Under the pieces are notes generated by a model. That model ran no database searches. It saw only the letters and a program-made list of their open reading frames with translations, and was not told where the DNA came from. DNA of 64,000 bases from Chrysaora quinquecirrha (Eukaryota > Cnidaria > Scyphozoa > Semaeostomeae > Pelagiidae). A program made the translations under genes and the position numbers. The stretch lies in NCBI GenBank assembly GCA_014526335.1, contig JACTAT010000310.1:62001-126000 (forward strand), read 5' to 3'. Shown piece after piece: positions 1 through 12,574 of this stretch. Every line of letters starts with the position of its first letter. Within the stretch, counting starts at the first letter, position 1.

Positions 1-1013
1 CAAGAAACTAGTCATTTCCTCGCCTTCTATTTCCATCGTTAAATTCTCAACCGAAACTCTATCATCAATAAAGAATTGCTTTTTGTACTTTTCTTTAAGT
101 ATCTCATTTTGAGGGAGAGATACTAGATTATTCGATGTAACTGTCTGTATTTCAGTTTTGTCATTGCAATTTTTTGAAGGGCATTTTAACGATATCTCAA
201 TTGGGCTATGATCAGAAAGCTCACAGATTTCACCCACGCCTAATTTCTCAACCATCTCAAAATTTTTATCACGTAAAAGGGCATAATCACCTACACTATT
301 GCCATTAGTTGTAAAACAGGTGAAACTGCTTGAAGTTTCTTTATGTATACGCCCATTAAGAATGCGGTATCCAGACGTTTTACAAAAATCGATGAAAGCG
401 GTACCGTTTGTGTTAACAGGACTGACATCTTTGTTAATCCTCTTTTCTAGTTGATGATCTGGTTCGTAACTGACGTCAAGAGGTAAAAATTCATCAACCT
501 CGTCATTCTCAATGAAGTCGTTAACGGTATTTGTTCTGGCATTAAAATCCCCACATAAAAGAACCCACCCATCTCTTTCATACAAAGCACATTCCCACTG
601 AAGTTTTTCAAAAGACAGAGATTGTCCTGACCTTAGTAAAGTTGACGTATTAGGCGGAATATAAAGAAAACATATGTATAAATCTGAATGCCAACCATAG
701 TCTTTTTTTTGATCCTACACCAAAAGTGATAGCTATCAGAAAAAACCACTGAAAAGTTATTTTCAACTCATTTTCTGACAAGAAGCGACATACCCCCTGA
801 TGACCTACCCCCTAAATGATTTCTATACCCAAGTTCATGGAATTCTGTGAAATCATCATCAAAACCAATACGAAGGGAATCATTTTTATCTCTCCACATT
901 TCAGAAAAGCAAACCAGATCATTACGTGTCAAAATGTCGGAAACTGTGTCACAACCAGATTGCTTGATACGTTGAATCTTTGAACTTCTAAGCCCATTAA
1001 CATTCCATGCCAT
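1..1013 (-). pseudogene. LINE ORF2 fragment: AP-type endonuclease domain, damaged and cut by window edge
   Basis: This is the start of a non-LTR retrotransposon ORF2, the nicking endonuclease that starts target-primed reverse transcription. It begins MAWNVNGLRS at 1013. The first part carries CFSEMW, the early exonuclease-endonuclease-phosphatase block. An in-frame TGA follows the codons for SLLVRK at about 768, and a frameshift falls in the run of eight T at 703-710. After that the frame is open to base 1. It contains the GDFNART block (532-552) and SDH with the catalytic histidine (208-216). The reverse transcriptase would lie beyond the left edge. With only one stop and one frameshift this copy is fairly young. 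Seen: motifs and lesions. Inferred: not active as it stands. The clade (CR1/L2-like or L1-like) is not settled. Confidence 0.9.
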
Positions 1014-1106
1014 ACCCTTAAAGATGTATAATTTTTATTTGCCAATTCTTTATTAAAATTCAGTTCATTCCTGACTTTGACCCTATTAGAAACTTGATTC
1101 CTGTTT

Positions 1107-1913
1107 TTACCATCTCGCCAAATTCCTAGTACTCAAAATTACCCTTAATAAGTTTATCGTAATCCGATGGACGATATCGATATCATCTGGCTTAATGTCC
1201 ACATCAATTTCTCTTTTCAAAGTTTTAATGCAGACATCTTGACAGTCTTCCTTTTCTTCTTCCTCAAGATTGTAAATTCTGACCGAGCTCTTTCTGCTAT
1301 ATTGTTCCTGCTTATCGACCAGGAAGCCAAGATCGTACAATCTACAGCCATGATTAAAGACATCATCTTTAACATTATTTAATTCGAATTCCGTCTCAGC
1401 CTGTTTATTTTCAAGCCCTCCCATATCAGCCTTCACCTTCTCTATATCATCTTCAATCTTGCACAGACGACCCATCATTTGATCTTGTTTTTCAAGTATC
1501 GACGACTGTGAAGATTCGATTCTCTCCAGTGCCTCGATAACTTTCGCCAAATCATTTTTTGCAGCAGTTTTGGCATTCGACCCTGAAGCAGGCCCAGGGT
1601 TAAGCTCAACATCGCCAGCAAGAAGTAAAAGAAAACAGAGACTTGGGTTGTTATTTACAAAAACGAATGATTTTCCGCTTACGCTTCTCGGGATCAGGCC
1701 ATGATTTCGAATATTCCTTCTATGACGTTTACTAAAAACTTTCTTCAGCCATAATTTTCTTGAAAAAACTGTAGAATTGCGAAATCGAAATAACATTAAA
1801 CCATATTCAATAACTCTTTCTTCAGTTTCATCACTGAAACCAGCGAAAGAAAACAAGAAGATTGAAACACAGAGCGCAACAAAAACACGTCCGAACACTT
1901 CCATGACTGTCAT
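1107..1913 (-). pseudogene. LINE ORF1 with hydrophobic N-terminus, 2A-like motif, coiled coil and RRM-like start
   Basis: This is the RNA-binding ORF1 protein of the same LINE, 268 codons before a premature end. Residues 5-25 are a hydrophobic, signal-peptide-like segment, followed by an Arg/Lys-rich stretch (about 43-70). Residues 101-108 read DVELNPGP, a 2A-like ribosome-skipping motif, preceded by CFLLLLAG. A coiled coil spans about 118-203. From about 208 comes the EQYSRKSSVRIYNL block that opens the RRM-like domain of LINE ORF1 proteins, up to DIVHRI. There the expected downstream sequence is lost and the frame ends with unrelated residues, while plausible ORF1 sequence reappears in another frame between 1020 and 1105. 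I call it a broken ORF1 close upstream of ORF2. Confidence 0.85.
1590..1613 (-). other. 2A-like translational recoding motif (DVELNPGP)
   Basis: Eight codons match the 2A consensus D-V/I-E-x-N-P-G-P in full. In viruses and in several animal APE-type retrotransposons this motif makes the ribosome skip the Gly-Pro bond. Here it would release the hydrophobic N-terminal part (residues 1-107) from the coiled-coil/RRM part. Activity in this copy is inferred. Confidence 0.85.
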
Positions 1914-2414
1914 TTATGAATTTTCGTGCGGTGTGATTCCAGGTATGTAGGTTGTACTTCCCAAAAAATTAGGTGATAGGATAAAGCAGCAAGTCCCTCT
2001 TAATATTCAACTGCTCAATTTTTGGCAAAGAGAGCAACCACCCCGTGGGTCTAACCAAGAACCTAGTTTAAAACATGATTCAGCCATAGGACAACATCTA
2101 CTCGATAACCCATTTTGTGTGGAAAATTACAGCAAGGATTGTTTGAAAATCATTGGCAAAGCAAGATCTTTGTTTCACTTAGGGGTTTTTTAATAGTAGT
2201 ATATATAGGGTAACGAACAAATTCCAGATTTTTGGTCAAATAGTTTTTTCAAAGTTTTTTCTGGGTATAGGGTAGGGAGGTTGAATGGAGCAAATTCTGA
2301 GTTTTTCTCGATTAATTGAAAAGTTTTAAAATCTAAAAACATTTGAGGGGTTTCCTCTGTAATTATTTTTCACAAAATGTAGCAAGAGAAGCATAGGATG
2401 GCCCATAGGTGTCA
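1914..2414. other. Non-coding flank between LINE ORF1 and assembly gap
   Basis: No gene is recognised. It may include the LINE 5' UTR (minus-strand element) and AT-rich flank. No match to the 196-bp satellite is visible up to the start of the Ns. Confidence 0.5.
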
Positions 2415-2914
2415 NNNNNNNNNNNNNNNNNNNNNNNNNNNNNNNNNNNNNNNNNNNNNNNNNNNNNNNNNNNNNNNNNNNNNNNNNNNNNNNNNNNNNN
2501 NNNNNNNNNNNNNNNNNNNNNNNNNNNNNNNNNNNNNNNNNNNNNNNNNNNNNNNNNNNNNNNNNNNNNNNNNNNNNNNNNNNNNNNNNNNNNNNNNNNN
2601 NNNNNNNNNNNNNNNNNNNNNNNNNNNNNNNNNNNNNNNNNNNNNNNNNNNNNNNNNNNNNNNNNNNNNNNNNNNNNNNNNNNNNNNNNNNNNNNNNNNN
2701 NNNNNNNNNNNNNNNNNNNNNNNNNNNNNNNNNNNNNNNNNNNNNNNNNNNNNNNNNNNNNNNNNNNNNNNNNNNNNNNNNNNNNNNNNNNNNNNNNNNN
2801 NNNNNNNNNNNNNNNNNNNNNNNNNNNNNNNNNNNNNNNNNNNNNNNNNNNNNNNNNNNNNNNNNNNNNNNNNNNNNNNNNNNNNNNNNNNNNNNNNNNN
2901 NNNNNNNNNNNNNN
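2415..2914. other. Assembly gap of exactly 500 N
   Basis: A round 500-N block usually stands for a scaffold join of unknown size. It directly abuts the satellite array, so the true array length on the left is unknown. Reading frames crossing it mean nothing. Confidence 0.98.
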
Positions 2915-5900
2915 TTTGGCTGATTTTTGGCCATTTTCCTAGTCTATAGACTTACTATTTTTGTGATTTTTCGGGGAAAATTTTTTGTTTCTAATTTGAC
3001 TCTATCTTATAAAAAAATACTTTATATACCCCCAAAGGCTATTCAGGAGATTTTTGGAAGGTTTGCGCATTTAATTTTAAAGAAAAAGCGGTTTTCAAAA
3101 CCCCTCATATTGGCTGATTTTTGGCCATTTTCCTAGTCTATAGACTTACTATTTTTGTGATTTTTCGAGGAAAATTTTTTGTTTCTAATTTGACTCTATC
3201 TTATAAAAAATACTTTATATACCCCCAAAGGCTATTCAGGAGATTTTTGGAAGGTTTGCGCATTTAATTTTAAAGAAAAAGCGGTTTTTCAAAACCCCTC
3301 ATTTTGGCTGATTTTTGGCCATTTTCCTAGTCTATAGACTTACTATTTTTGTGATTTTTCGGGGAAAATTTTTGTTTCTAATTTGACTCTACCTTATAAA
3401 AAATACTTTATATACCCCCAAAGGCTATTCAGGAGATTTTTGGAAGGTTTGCGCATTTAATTTTAAAGAAAAAGCGGTTTTTCAAAACCCCTCATTTTGG
3501 CTGATTTTTGGCCATTTTCCTAGTCTATAGACTTACTATTTTTGCGATTTTTCGAGGAAAATTTTTTGTTTCTAATTTGACTCTATCTTATTAAAAAAAT
3601 ACTTTATATACCCCCGAAGGCTATTCAGGAGATTTTTGGAAGGTTTGCGCATTTAATATTAAAGAAAAAAGCGGTTTTTCAAAACCCCTCATATTGGCTG
3701 ATTTTTGGCCATTTTCCTAGTCTATAGACTTACTATTTTGTGATTTTTCGGGGAAAATTTTTGTTTCTAATTTGACTCTATCTTATAAAAAATACTTTAT
3801 ATACCCCAAAGGCTATTCAGGAGATTTTTGGAAGGTTTGCGCATTTAATTTTAAAGAAAAAGCGGTTTTTCAAAACCCTCATTTTGGCTGATTTTGGCCA
3901 TTTTCCTAGTCTATAGACTTACTATTTTGTGATTTTTCGGGAAAATTTTTGTTTCTAATTTGACTCTATCTTATAAAAAATACTTTATATACCCCAAAGG
4001 CTATTCAGGAGATTTTTGGAAGGTTTGCGCATTTAATTTTAAAGAAAAAGCGGTTTTTCAAAACCCCTCATTTTGGCTGATTTTTGGCCATTTTCCTAGT
4101 CTATAGACTTACTATTTTTGTGATTTTTCGGGGAAAATTTTTTGTTTCTAATTTGACTCTATCTTATAAAAAAATACTTTATATACCCCAAAGGCTATTC
4201 AGGAGATTTTTGGAAGGTTTGCGCATTTAATTTTAAAGAAAAAAGCGGTTTTTCAAAACCCCTCATTTTGGCTGATTTTTGGCCATTTTCCTAGTCTATA
4301 GACTTACTATTTTTGTGATTTTTCGGGGAAAATTTTTTGTTTCTAATTTGACTCTATCTTATAAAAAATACTTTATATACCCCCAAAAGCTATTCAGGAG
4401 ATTTTTTGAAAGTTTGCGCATTTAATTTTAAAGAAAAAAGCGGTTTTCAAAACCCTCATTTTGGCTGATTTTTGGCCATTTTCCTAGTCTATAGACTTAC
4501 TATTTTTGTGATTTTTCGGGGAAAATTTTTTGTTTCTAATTTGACTCTATCTTATAAAAAAATACTTTATATACCCCCAAAGGCTATTCAGGAGATTTTT
4601 GGAAGGTTTGCGCATTTAATTTTAAAGAAAAAGCGGTTTTTCAAAACCCCTCATTTTGGCTGATTTTTGGCCATTTTCCTAGTCTATAGACTTACTATTT
4701 TTGTGATTTTTCGGGGAAAATTTTTTGTTTCTAATTTGACTCTATCTTATAAAAAAATACTTTATATACCCCAAAGGCTATTCAGGAGATTTTTGGAAGG
4801 TTTGCGCATTTAATTTTAAAGAAAAAGCGGTTTTTCAAAACCCTCATTTTGGCTGATTTTTGGCCATTTTCCTAGACTATAGACTTACTATTTTGTGATT
4901 TTTCGGGGAAAATTTTTGTTTCTAATTTGACTCTATCTTATAAAAAATACTTTATATACCCCAAAGGCTATTCAGGAGATTTTTGGAAGGTTTGCGCATT
5001 TAATTTTAAAGAAAAAGCGGTTTTTCAAAACCCTCATTTTGGCTGATTTTGGCCATTTTCCTAGTCTATAGACTTACTATTTTGTGATTTTTCGGGGAAA
5101 ATTTTTGTTTCTAATTTGACTCTATCTTATAAAAAATACTTTATATACCCCAAAGGCTATTCAGGAGATTTTTGGAAGGTTTGCGCATTTAATTTTAAAG
5201 AAAAAGCGGTTTTTCAAAACCCTCATTTTGGCTGATTTTTGGCCATTTTCCTAGTCTATAGACTTACTATTTTTGTGATTTTTCGGGAAAATTTTTGTTT
5301 CTAATTTGACTCTATCTTATAAAAAATACTTTATATACCCCCAAAAGCTATTCAGGAGATTTTTGGAAAGTTTGCGCATTTAATTTTAAAGAAAAAAGCA
5401 GTTTTTCAAAACCCCTCATATTGGCTGATTTTGGCCATTTTCCTAGTCTATAGACTTACTACTTTTGTGATTTTTCGAGGAAAATTTTTTGTTTCTAATT
5501 TGACTCTACCTTATAAAAAATAGTTTATACACCCCCAAAGGCTATTCAGGAGATTTTTGGAAGGTTTGCGCATTTAATTTTAAAGAAAAAAGCGGTTTTT
5601 CAAAACCCCTCATTTTGGCTGATTTTTGGCCATTTTCCTAGTCTATAGACTTACTATTTTTGTGATTTTTCGGGGAAAATTTTTTGTTTCTAATTTGACT
5701 TTATCTTATAAAAAAATACTTTATATACCCCCAAAAGCTATTCAGGAGATTTTTGGAAAGTTTGCGCATTTAATTTTAAAGAAAAAAGCAGTTTTTCAAA
5801 ACCCCTCATATTGGCTGATTTTTGGCCATTTTCCTAGTCTATAGACTTACTATTTTTGTGATTTTTCGGGGAAAATTTTTTGTTTCTAATTTGACTCTAT

Positions 5901-8900
5901 CTTATAAAAAAATACTTTATATACCCCCAAAGGCTATTCAGGAGATTTTTGGAAGGTTTGCGCATTTAGTTTTAAAGAAAAAGCGGTTTTTGAAAACCCC
6001 TCATTTTGGCTGATTTTTGGCCATTTTCCTAGTCTATAGACTTACTATCTTTGTGATTTTTCGGGGAAAATCTAACTTATAAAAAATAATTTATATACCC
6101 CCAAAGGCTATTCAGGAGATTTTTGGAAGGTTTGCGCATTTAATTTTAAAGAAAAAGCGGTTTTCAAAACCCTCATTTTGGCTGATTTTGGCCATTTTCC
6201 TAGTCTATAGACTTACTATTTTGTGATTTTTCGGGGAAAATTTTTGTTTCTAATTTGACTCTACCTTATAAAAAATACTTTTATACCCCAAAGGCTATTC
6301 AGGAGATTTTTGGAAGGTTTGCGCATTTAATTTTAAAGAAAAAGCGGTTTTCAAAACCCCTCATATTGGCTGATTTTTGGCCATTTTCCTAGTCTATAGA
6401 CTTAGTATTTTTGTGATTTTTCAGGGAAAATTTTTTTGTTTCTAATTTGACTCTATCTTATAAAAAATACTTTATATACCCCCAAAAGCTATTCAGGAGA
6501 TTTTTTGAAAGTTTGCGCATTTAATTTTAAAGAAAAAGCGGTTTTCAAAACCCCTCATTTTGGCTGATTTTGTGATTTTTTGGCCATTTTCCTAGCTAGA
6601 CTTACTATTTTTGTGATTTTTCGAGGAAAATTTTTGGAAGGCTATTCAGGAGATTTTTGGAAGGTTTGCGCATTTAAGAAAAAAGCGGTTTTTCAAAACC
6701 CTCATATAGGCTGATTTTTGGCCATTTTCCTAGTCTATAGACTTACTATTTTTGTGATTTTTCGGGGAAAATTTTTTGTTTCTAATTTGACTCTATCTTA
6801 TAAAAAAATACTTTATATACCCCCAAAGGCTATTCAGGAGATTTTTGGAAGGTTTGCGCATTTAATTTTAAAGAAAAAAGCGGTTTTTCAAAACCCCTCA
6901 TTTTGGCTGATTTTTGGCCATTTTCCTAGTCTATAGACTTACTATTTTTGTGATTTTTCGGGAAAATTTTTGTTTCTAATTTGACTCTATCTTATAAAAA
7001 AATACTTTATATACCCCAAAGGCTATTCAGGAGATTTTTGGAAGGTTTGCGCATTTAATTTTAAAGAAAAAGCGGTTTTCAAAACCCTCATTTTGGCTGA
7101 TTTTTGGCCATTTTCCTAGTCTATAGACTTACTATTTTTGTGATTTTTCGGGAAAATTTTTTGTTTCTAATTTGACTCTATCTTATAAAAAAATACTTTA
7201 TATACCCCCAAAGGCTATTCAGGAGATTTTTGGAAGGTTTGCGCATTTAATTTTAAAGAAAAAAGCGGTTTTTCAAAACCCCTCATTTTGGCTGATTTTT
7301 GGCCATTTTCCTAGTCTATAGACTTACTATTTTTGTGATTTTTCGGGGAAAATTTTTTGTTTCTAATTTGACTCTATGCGCTTATAAAAAATACTTTATA
7401 TACCCCAAAGGCTATTCAGGAGATTTTTGGAAGGTTTGCGCATTTAGATTTTAAAGAAAAAGCGGTTTTCAAAACCCTCATTTTGGCTGATTTTTGGCCA
7501 TTTTCCTAGTCTATAGACTTACTATTTTGTGATTTTTCGGGAAAATTTTTGTTTCTAATTTGACTCTATCTTATAAAAAATACTTTATATACCCCCAAAG
7601 GCTATTCAGGAGATTTTTGGAAGGTTTGCGCATTTAATTTTAAAGAAAAAGCGGTTTTCAAAACCCCTCATTTTGGCTGATTTTTGGCCATTTTCCTAGT
7701 CTATAGACTTACTATTTTGTGATTTTTCGGGGAAAATTTTTGTTTCTAATTTGACTCTACCTTATAAAAATACTTTATATACCCCAAAGGCTATTCAGGA
7801 GATTTTTGGAAGGTTTGCGCATTTAATTTTAAAGAAAAAGCGGTTTTTCAAAACCCCTCATTTTGGCTGATTTTGGCCATTTTCCTAGTCTATAGACTTA
7901 CTATTTTTGTGATTTTTCGGGAAAATTTTTTGTTTCTAATTTGACTCTATCTTATAAAAAATACTTTATATACCCCCAAAGGCTATTCAGGAGATTTTTG
8001 GAAGGTTTCCGCATTTGATTTTGCTCATTTTGGCTGATTTTTGGCCATTTTCCTAGTCATTTAATTTTAAAGAAAAAGCGGTTTTCAAAACCCCTCATTT
8101 TGGCTGATTTTTGGCCATTTTCCTAGTCTATAGACTTACTATCTTTGTGATTTTTCGGGGAAAATCTAACTTATAAAAAATAATTTATATACCCCCAAAG
8201 GCTATTCAGGAGATTTTTGGAAGATTTGCTCATTTAGTTTTAAAGAAAAAAGCGGTTTTTCAAAACCCCTCATTTTGGCTGATTTTTGGCCATTTTCCTA
8301 TTCTATAGACTTATTATTTTTGTAATTTTTCGGGGAAAATTTTTTCTTTCTGATTTGACTCTATCTTATAAAAAAACCTTTTATGTACCCCCAAAGGCTA
8401 TTCCGGAGATTTTTGGAAGGTTTCTGCATTTATTTTTAAAGAAAAAAGCGGCTTTTGAAAACCCCTCATTTTGGCTGATTTTTGGCCATTTTCCTAGTCT
8501 ATAGACTTACTATTTTTGTGATTTTTCGGGGAAAATTTTTTGTTTCTAATTTGACTCTATCTTATAAAAAATACTTTATATACCCCAAAGGCTATTCAGG
8601 AGATTTTTGGAAGGTTTGCATTTAATTTTATCAAAACCCTCAGGATTTTTGGCCATTTTCCTAGTCTATAGACTTACTATTTTTGTGATTTTTCGGGGAA
8701 AATTTTTTGTTTCTAATTTGACTCTATCTTATAAAAAATACTTTCAAAGGCTATTCAGGAGATTTTTGGAAGCATTTAATTTTAAAGAAAAAGGTTTTTC
8801 AAACCCCTCATTTTGGCTGATTTTTGGCCATTTTCTTAGTTTGTAGACTTACTATTTTTGTGATTTTTCGTGGCAAATTTTTTGTTTCTAACTTAACTCT

Positions 8901-11900
8901 ATCTTATAAAAAAATACTTTATATCCCCCTAATTGCTATTCAGGAGACTTTTGGAAGGTTTCCGCATTTATATTTAAAGAAAAAAGCGGTTTTTCAAAAC
9001 GCCTCATTTTGGCTGATTTTTGGCCATTTTCCTAGTCTATAGACTTACTATTTTTGTGATTTTTCGGGGAAAATTTTTTGTTTCTAATTTGCCTCTAACT
9101 TATAAAAAAATACTTGATATACCCCCAAAGGCTATTCAGGAGATTTTTGGAAGATTTGCTCATTTAGTTTTAAAGAAAAAAGCGGTTTTTCAAAACCCCA
9201 CATTTTGGCTGATTTTTGGCCATTTTCCTAGTCTATAGACTTACTATTTTTGTGATTTTTCGGGGAAAATTTTTTGTTTCTAATTTGCCTCCAATTTATA
9301 AAAAAATACTTTATATACCCCCAAAGGCTATTCAGGAGATTTTTGGAAGATTTGCTCATTTAGTTTTAAAGAAAAAAGCGGTTTTTAAAAACCCCTCATT
9401 TTGGCTGATTTTTGGCCATTTTCCTAGTCTATAGACTTACTATTTTTGTGATTTTTCGGGAAAATTTTTGTTTCTAATTTGACTCTATCTTATAAAAAAT
9501 ACTTTATATACCCCAAAGGCTATTCAGGAGATTTTTGGAAGGTTTGCGCATTTAATTTTAAAGAAAAAGCGGTTTTCAAAACCCTCATTTTGGCTGATTT
9601 TTGGCCATTTTCCTAGTCTATAGACTTAGTATTTTTGTGATTTTTCGGGGAAAATTTTTTGTTTCTAATTTGACTCTATCTTATAAAAAATACTTTATAT
9701 ACCCCCAAAGGCTATTCAGGAGATTTTTGGAAGGTTTGCGCATTTAATTTTAAAGAAAAAAGCGGTTTTTCAAAACCCTCATTTTGGCTGATTTTTGGCC
9801 ATTTTCCTAGTCTATAGACTTACTATTTTTGTGATTTTTCGGGGAAAATTTTTTGTTTCTAATTTGCCTCTAACTTATAAAAAAATACTTTATATACCCC
9901 CAAAGGCTATTCAGGAGATTTTTGGAAGGTTTGCGCATTTATTTTTAAAGAAAAAAGCGGTTTTTCAAAACCCCTCATTTTGGCTGATTTTGGCCATTTT
10001 CCTAGTCTATAGACTTACTACTTTTGTGATTTTTCGAGGAAAATTTTTTGTTTCTAATTTGACTCTACCTTATAAAAAATACTTTATATACCCCCAAAGG
10101 CTATTCAGGAGATTTTTGGAAGATTTGCTCATTTAGTTTTAAAGAAAAAAGCGGTTTTTGAAAACCCCTCATTTTGGCTGATTTTTGGCCATTTTCCTAG
10201 TCTATAGACTTACTATTTTTGTGATTTTTCGGGAAAATTTTTGTTTCTAATTTGCCTCTAACTTATAAAAAAATACTTTATATACCCCCAAAGGCTATTC
10301 AGGAGATTTTTGGAAGATTTCCGCATTTATTTTTAAAGAAAAAGCGGTTTTTCAAAACCCTCATTTTGGCTGATTTTTGGCCATTTTCCTAGTCTATAGA
10401 CTTACTATTTTTGTGATTTTTCGGGGAAAATTTTTTGTTTCTAATTTAACTCTATCTTATAAAAAAATACTTTACATCCCCATAATTGCTATTCAGGAGA
10501 CTTTTGTAAGGTTTCCGCGTTAATATTTAAAGAAAAAAGCGGTTTTTCAAAACCCCTCATTTTGGCTGATTTTGGCCATTTTCCTAGTCTATAGACTTAC
10601 TATTTTTGTGATTTTTCGGGGAAAATTTTTTGTTTCTAATTTGCCTCTAACTTATAAAAAAATACTTTATATACCCCCAAAGGCTATTCAGGAGATTTTT
10701 GGAAGATTTGCGCATTTAGTTTTAAAGAAAAAAGCGGTTTTTCAAAACCCCTCATTTTGGCTGATTTTTGGCCATTTTCCTAGTCTATAGACTTACTATT
10801 TTTGTGATTTTTCGGGGAAAATTTTTTCTTTCTAATTTGACTCTATCTTATAAAAAAATACTTTATATACCCCCAAAGGCTATTCAGGAGATTTTCGGAA
10901 GGTTTCGCATTTATTTTTAAAGAAAAAAGCGGTTTTTGAAAACCCCTCATTTTGGCTGATTTTTGGCCATTTTCCTAGTCTATAGACTTACTATTTTTGT
11001 GATTTTTCGGGGAAAATTTTTTGTTTCTAATTTGACTCTAACTTATAAAAAATACTTTATATACCCCCAAAGGCTATTCAGGAGATTTTTGGAAGATTTG
11101 CGCATTTAATTTTAAAGAAAAAGCGGTTTTTCAAAACCCCTCATTTTGGCATTTAATTTTAAAGAAAAAAGCGGTTTTTCAAAACCCCTCAATTTGGCTG
11201 ATTTTTGGCCATTTTCCTAGTCTATAGACTTACTATTTTTGTGATTTTTCGGGGAAATTTTTTTTTTCTAATTTGACTTTATCTTATAAAAATACTTTAT
11301 ATACCCCAAAAGCTATTCAGGAGATTTTTGGAAAGTTTGCGCATTTAATTTTAAAGAAAAAAGCGGTTTTTCAAAACCCCTCATATTGGCTGATTTTTGG
11401 CCATTTTCCTAGTCTATAGACTTACTATTTTTGTGATTTTTCAGGGAAAATTTTTTGTTTCTAATTTGACTCTATCTTATAAAAAATACTTTATATACCC
11501 CCAAAAGCTATTCAGGAGACTTTTGGAAGGTTTCCGCATTTATTTTTAAAGAAAAAGCGGTTTTTCAAAACGCCTCATTTTGGCTGATTTTTGGCCATTT
11601 TCCTAGTCTATAGACTTACTATTTTTGTGATTTTTCGGGGAAAATTTTTTGTTTCTAATTTGCCTCTAACTTATAAAAAAATACTTTATATACCCCCAAA
11701 GGCTATTCAGGAGATTTTTGGAAGATTTGCTCATTTAGTTTTAAAGAAAAAAGCGGTTTTTGCAAAACCCTCATTTTGGCTGATTTTTGGCCATTTTCCT
11801 AGTCTATAGACTTACTATTTTTGTGACTTTTCGGGGAAAATTTTTTGTTTCTAATTTGACTCTATCTTATAAAAAATACTTTATATATATTCCCCTCATT

Positions 11901-12318
11901 TAGTTTTAAAGAAAAAGCGGTTTTAAAAACCCTATTCTGATTTTGGGAGACTTTTTGTGATTTTTCGGGAAAATTTTTGTTTCTAATTTGATTCTATCTT
12001 ATAGAAAAATAGTTTATATACCCCTAATGGCTATTGAAGAAGTTTTTTGAAGGCTTCCGTATTTATTTTTAAAGAAAAATGCGGGCTTTCAAAACCCTAA
12101 TTTTTGCTGATTTTTGGCCATTTTCCTAGACTATAGACTTACTATTTTTGTGATTTTTCGGGAAAATTTTTGTTTCTAATTTGACTCTACCTTATAAAAA
12201 ATACTTTATATAATAAAGCTATTCAGGAGATTTTTGGAAGGGCGCATTGATTTTAAAGAAAAAGCAGTTTTTCAAAACCCTCATATTGGCTATTTTTGGC
12301 CATTTTCCTAGTCTATAG
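2915..12318. repeat. 196-bp tandem satellite array, about 48 copies
   Basis: Head-to-tail copies with landmarks GGCTGATTTTTGGCCATTTT, CTATAGACTTACTA, TTTTTCGGGGAAAA, GGCTATTCAGGAGA and AAAGAAAAAGCGG. Full copies begin exactly 196 bp apart (8824, 9020 and 9216; 5626 and 5822). Many copies are nearly identical. Truncated or rearranged monomers occur near 6541-6700, 7990-8070, 8610-8790, 11130-11165 and 11880-11960. A variant with GCCTCTAACTTAT instead of GACTCTATCTTAT, often with GAAGATTTGCTCATTTAG, is concentrated at 9.0-11.8 kb. One frame of a full copy is open for 72 codons, but 196 is not a multiple of 3 and the frame is lost in copies with homopolymer changes, so it is not coding. Copies decay toward 12.0-12.3 kb, where the array stops inside a monomer. 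Confidence 0.97.
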
Positions 12319-12574
12319 TGTCCAAGATACATGGAAAAGTCTTCAGCCACCTGTTCTGAAGCTCACCAAATTGCTGTTGCAACGAACGGCCTACTCTTCC
12401 CGCGCTGTATGAGGGTTCTACACAGCCTCTCATGACATTGGCCAGAGCGTTCGTCGATAGCCTTTCGAGTCTGAGAGGGGTGGTGCTAATTAGACGATAA
12501 AAATGGTGGGTATGAGTTTAATCTTAGTAACATTTATGGCTTAATCTTGACGGAGTAGCATGATTTCAGCTTAT
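12319..12574. other. Unique-looking sequence between array end and satellite relic
   Basis: About 255 bp that do not match the satellite separate the array from a diverged monomer. It could be an insertion into the old array edge. No ORF or clear terminal repeats are seen. Confidence 0.4.

Noticed and set aside
2326..2949. Open frames across 2326-2949
   Set aside because: They run through 500 Ns and carry no information.
2927..11809. Repeated 60-113-codon plus-strand open frames starting MAIFLVYRLTIFVIF in many satellite copies
   Set aside because: They are the same frame of a 196-bp repeat. The unit is not a multiple of 3, and the frame is lost by one-base homopolymer changes in most copies. 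It is a satellite artefact, not a gene family.
2915..12318. Possible CRISPR-like or centromere-protein-box array
   Set aside because: The units are direct full-length tandem copies with no unique spacers, in an animal genome. A satellite explains it. I cannot tell from sequence alone whether it is centromeric.
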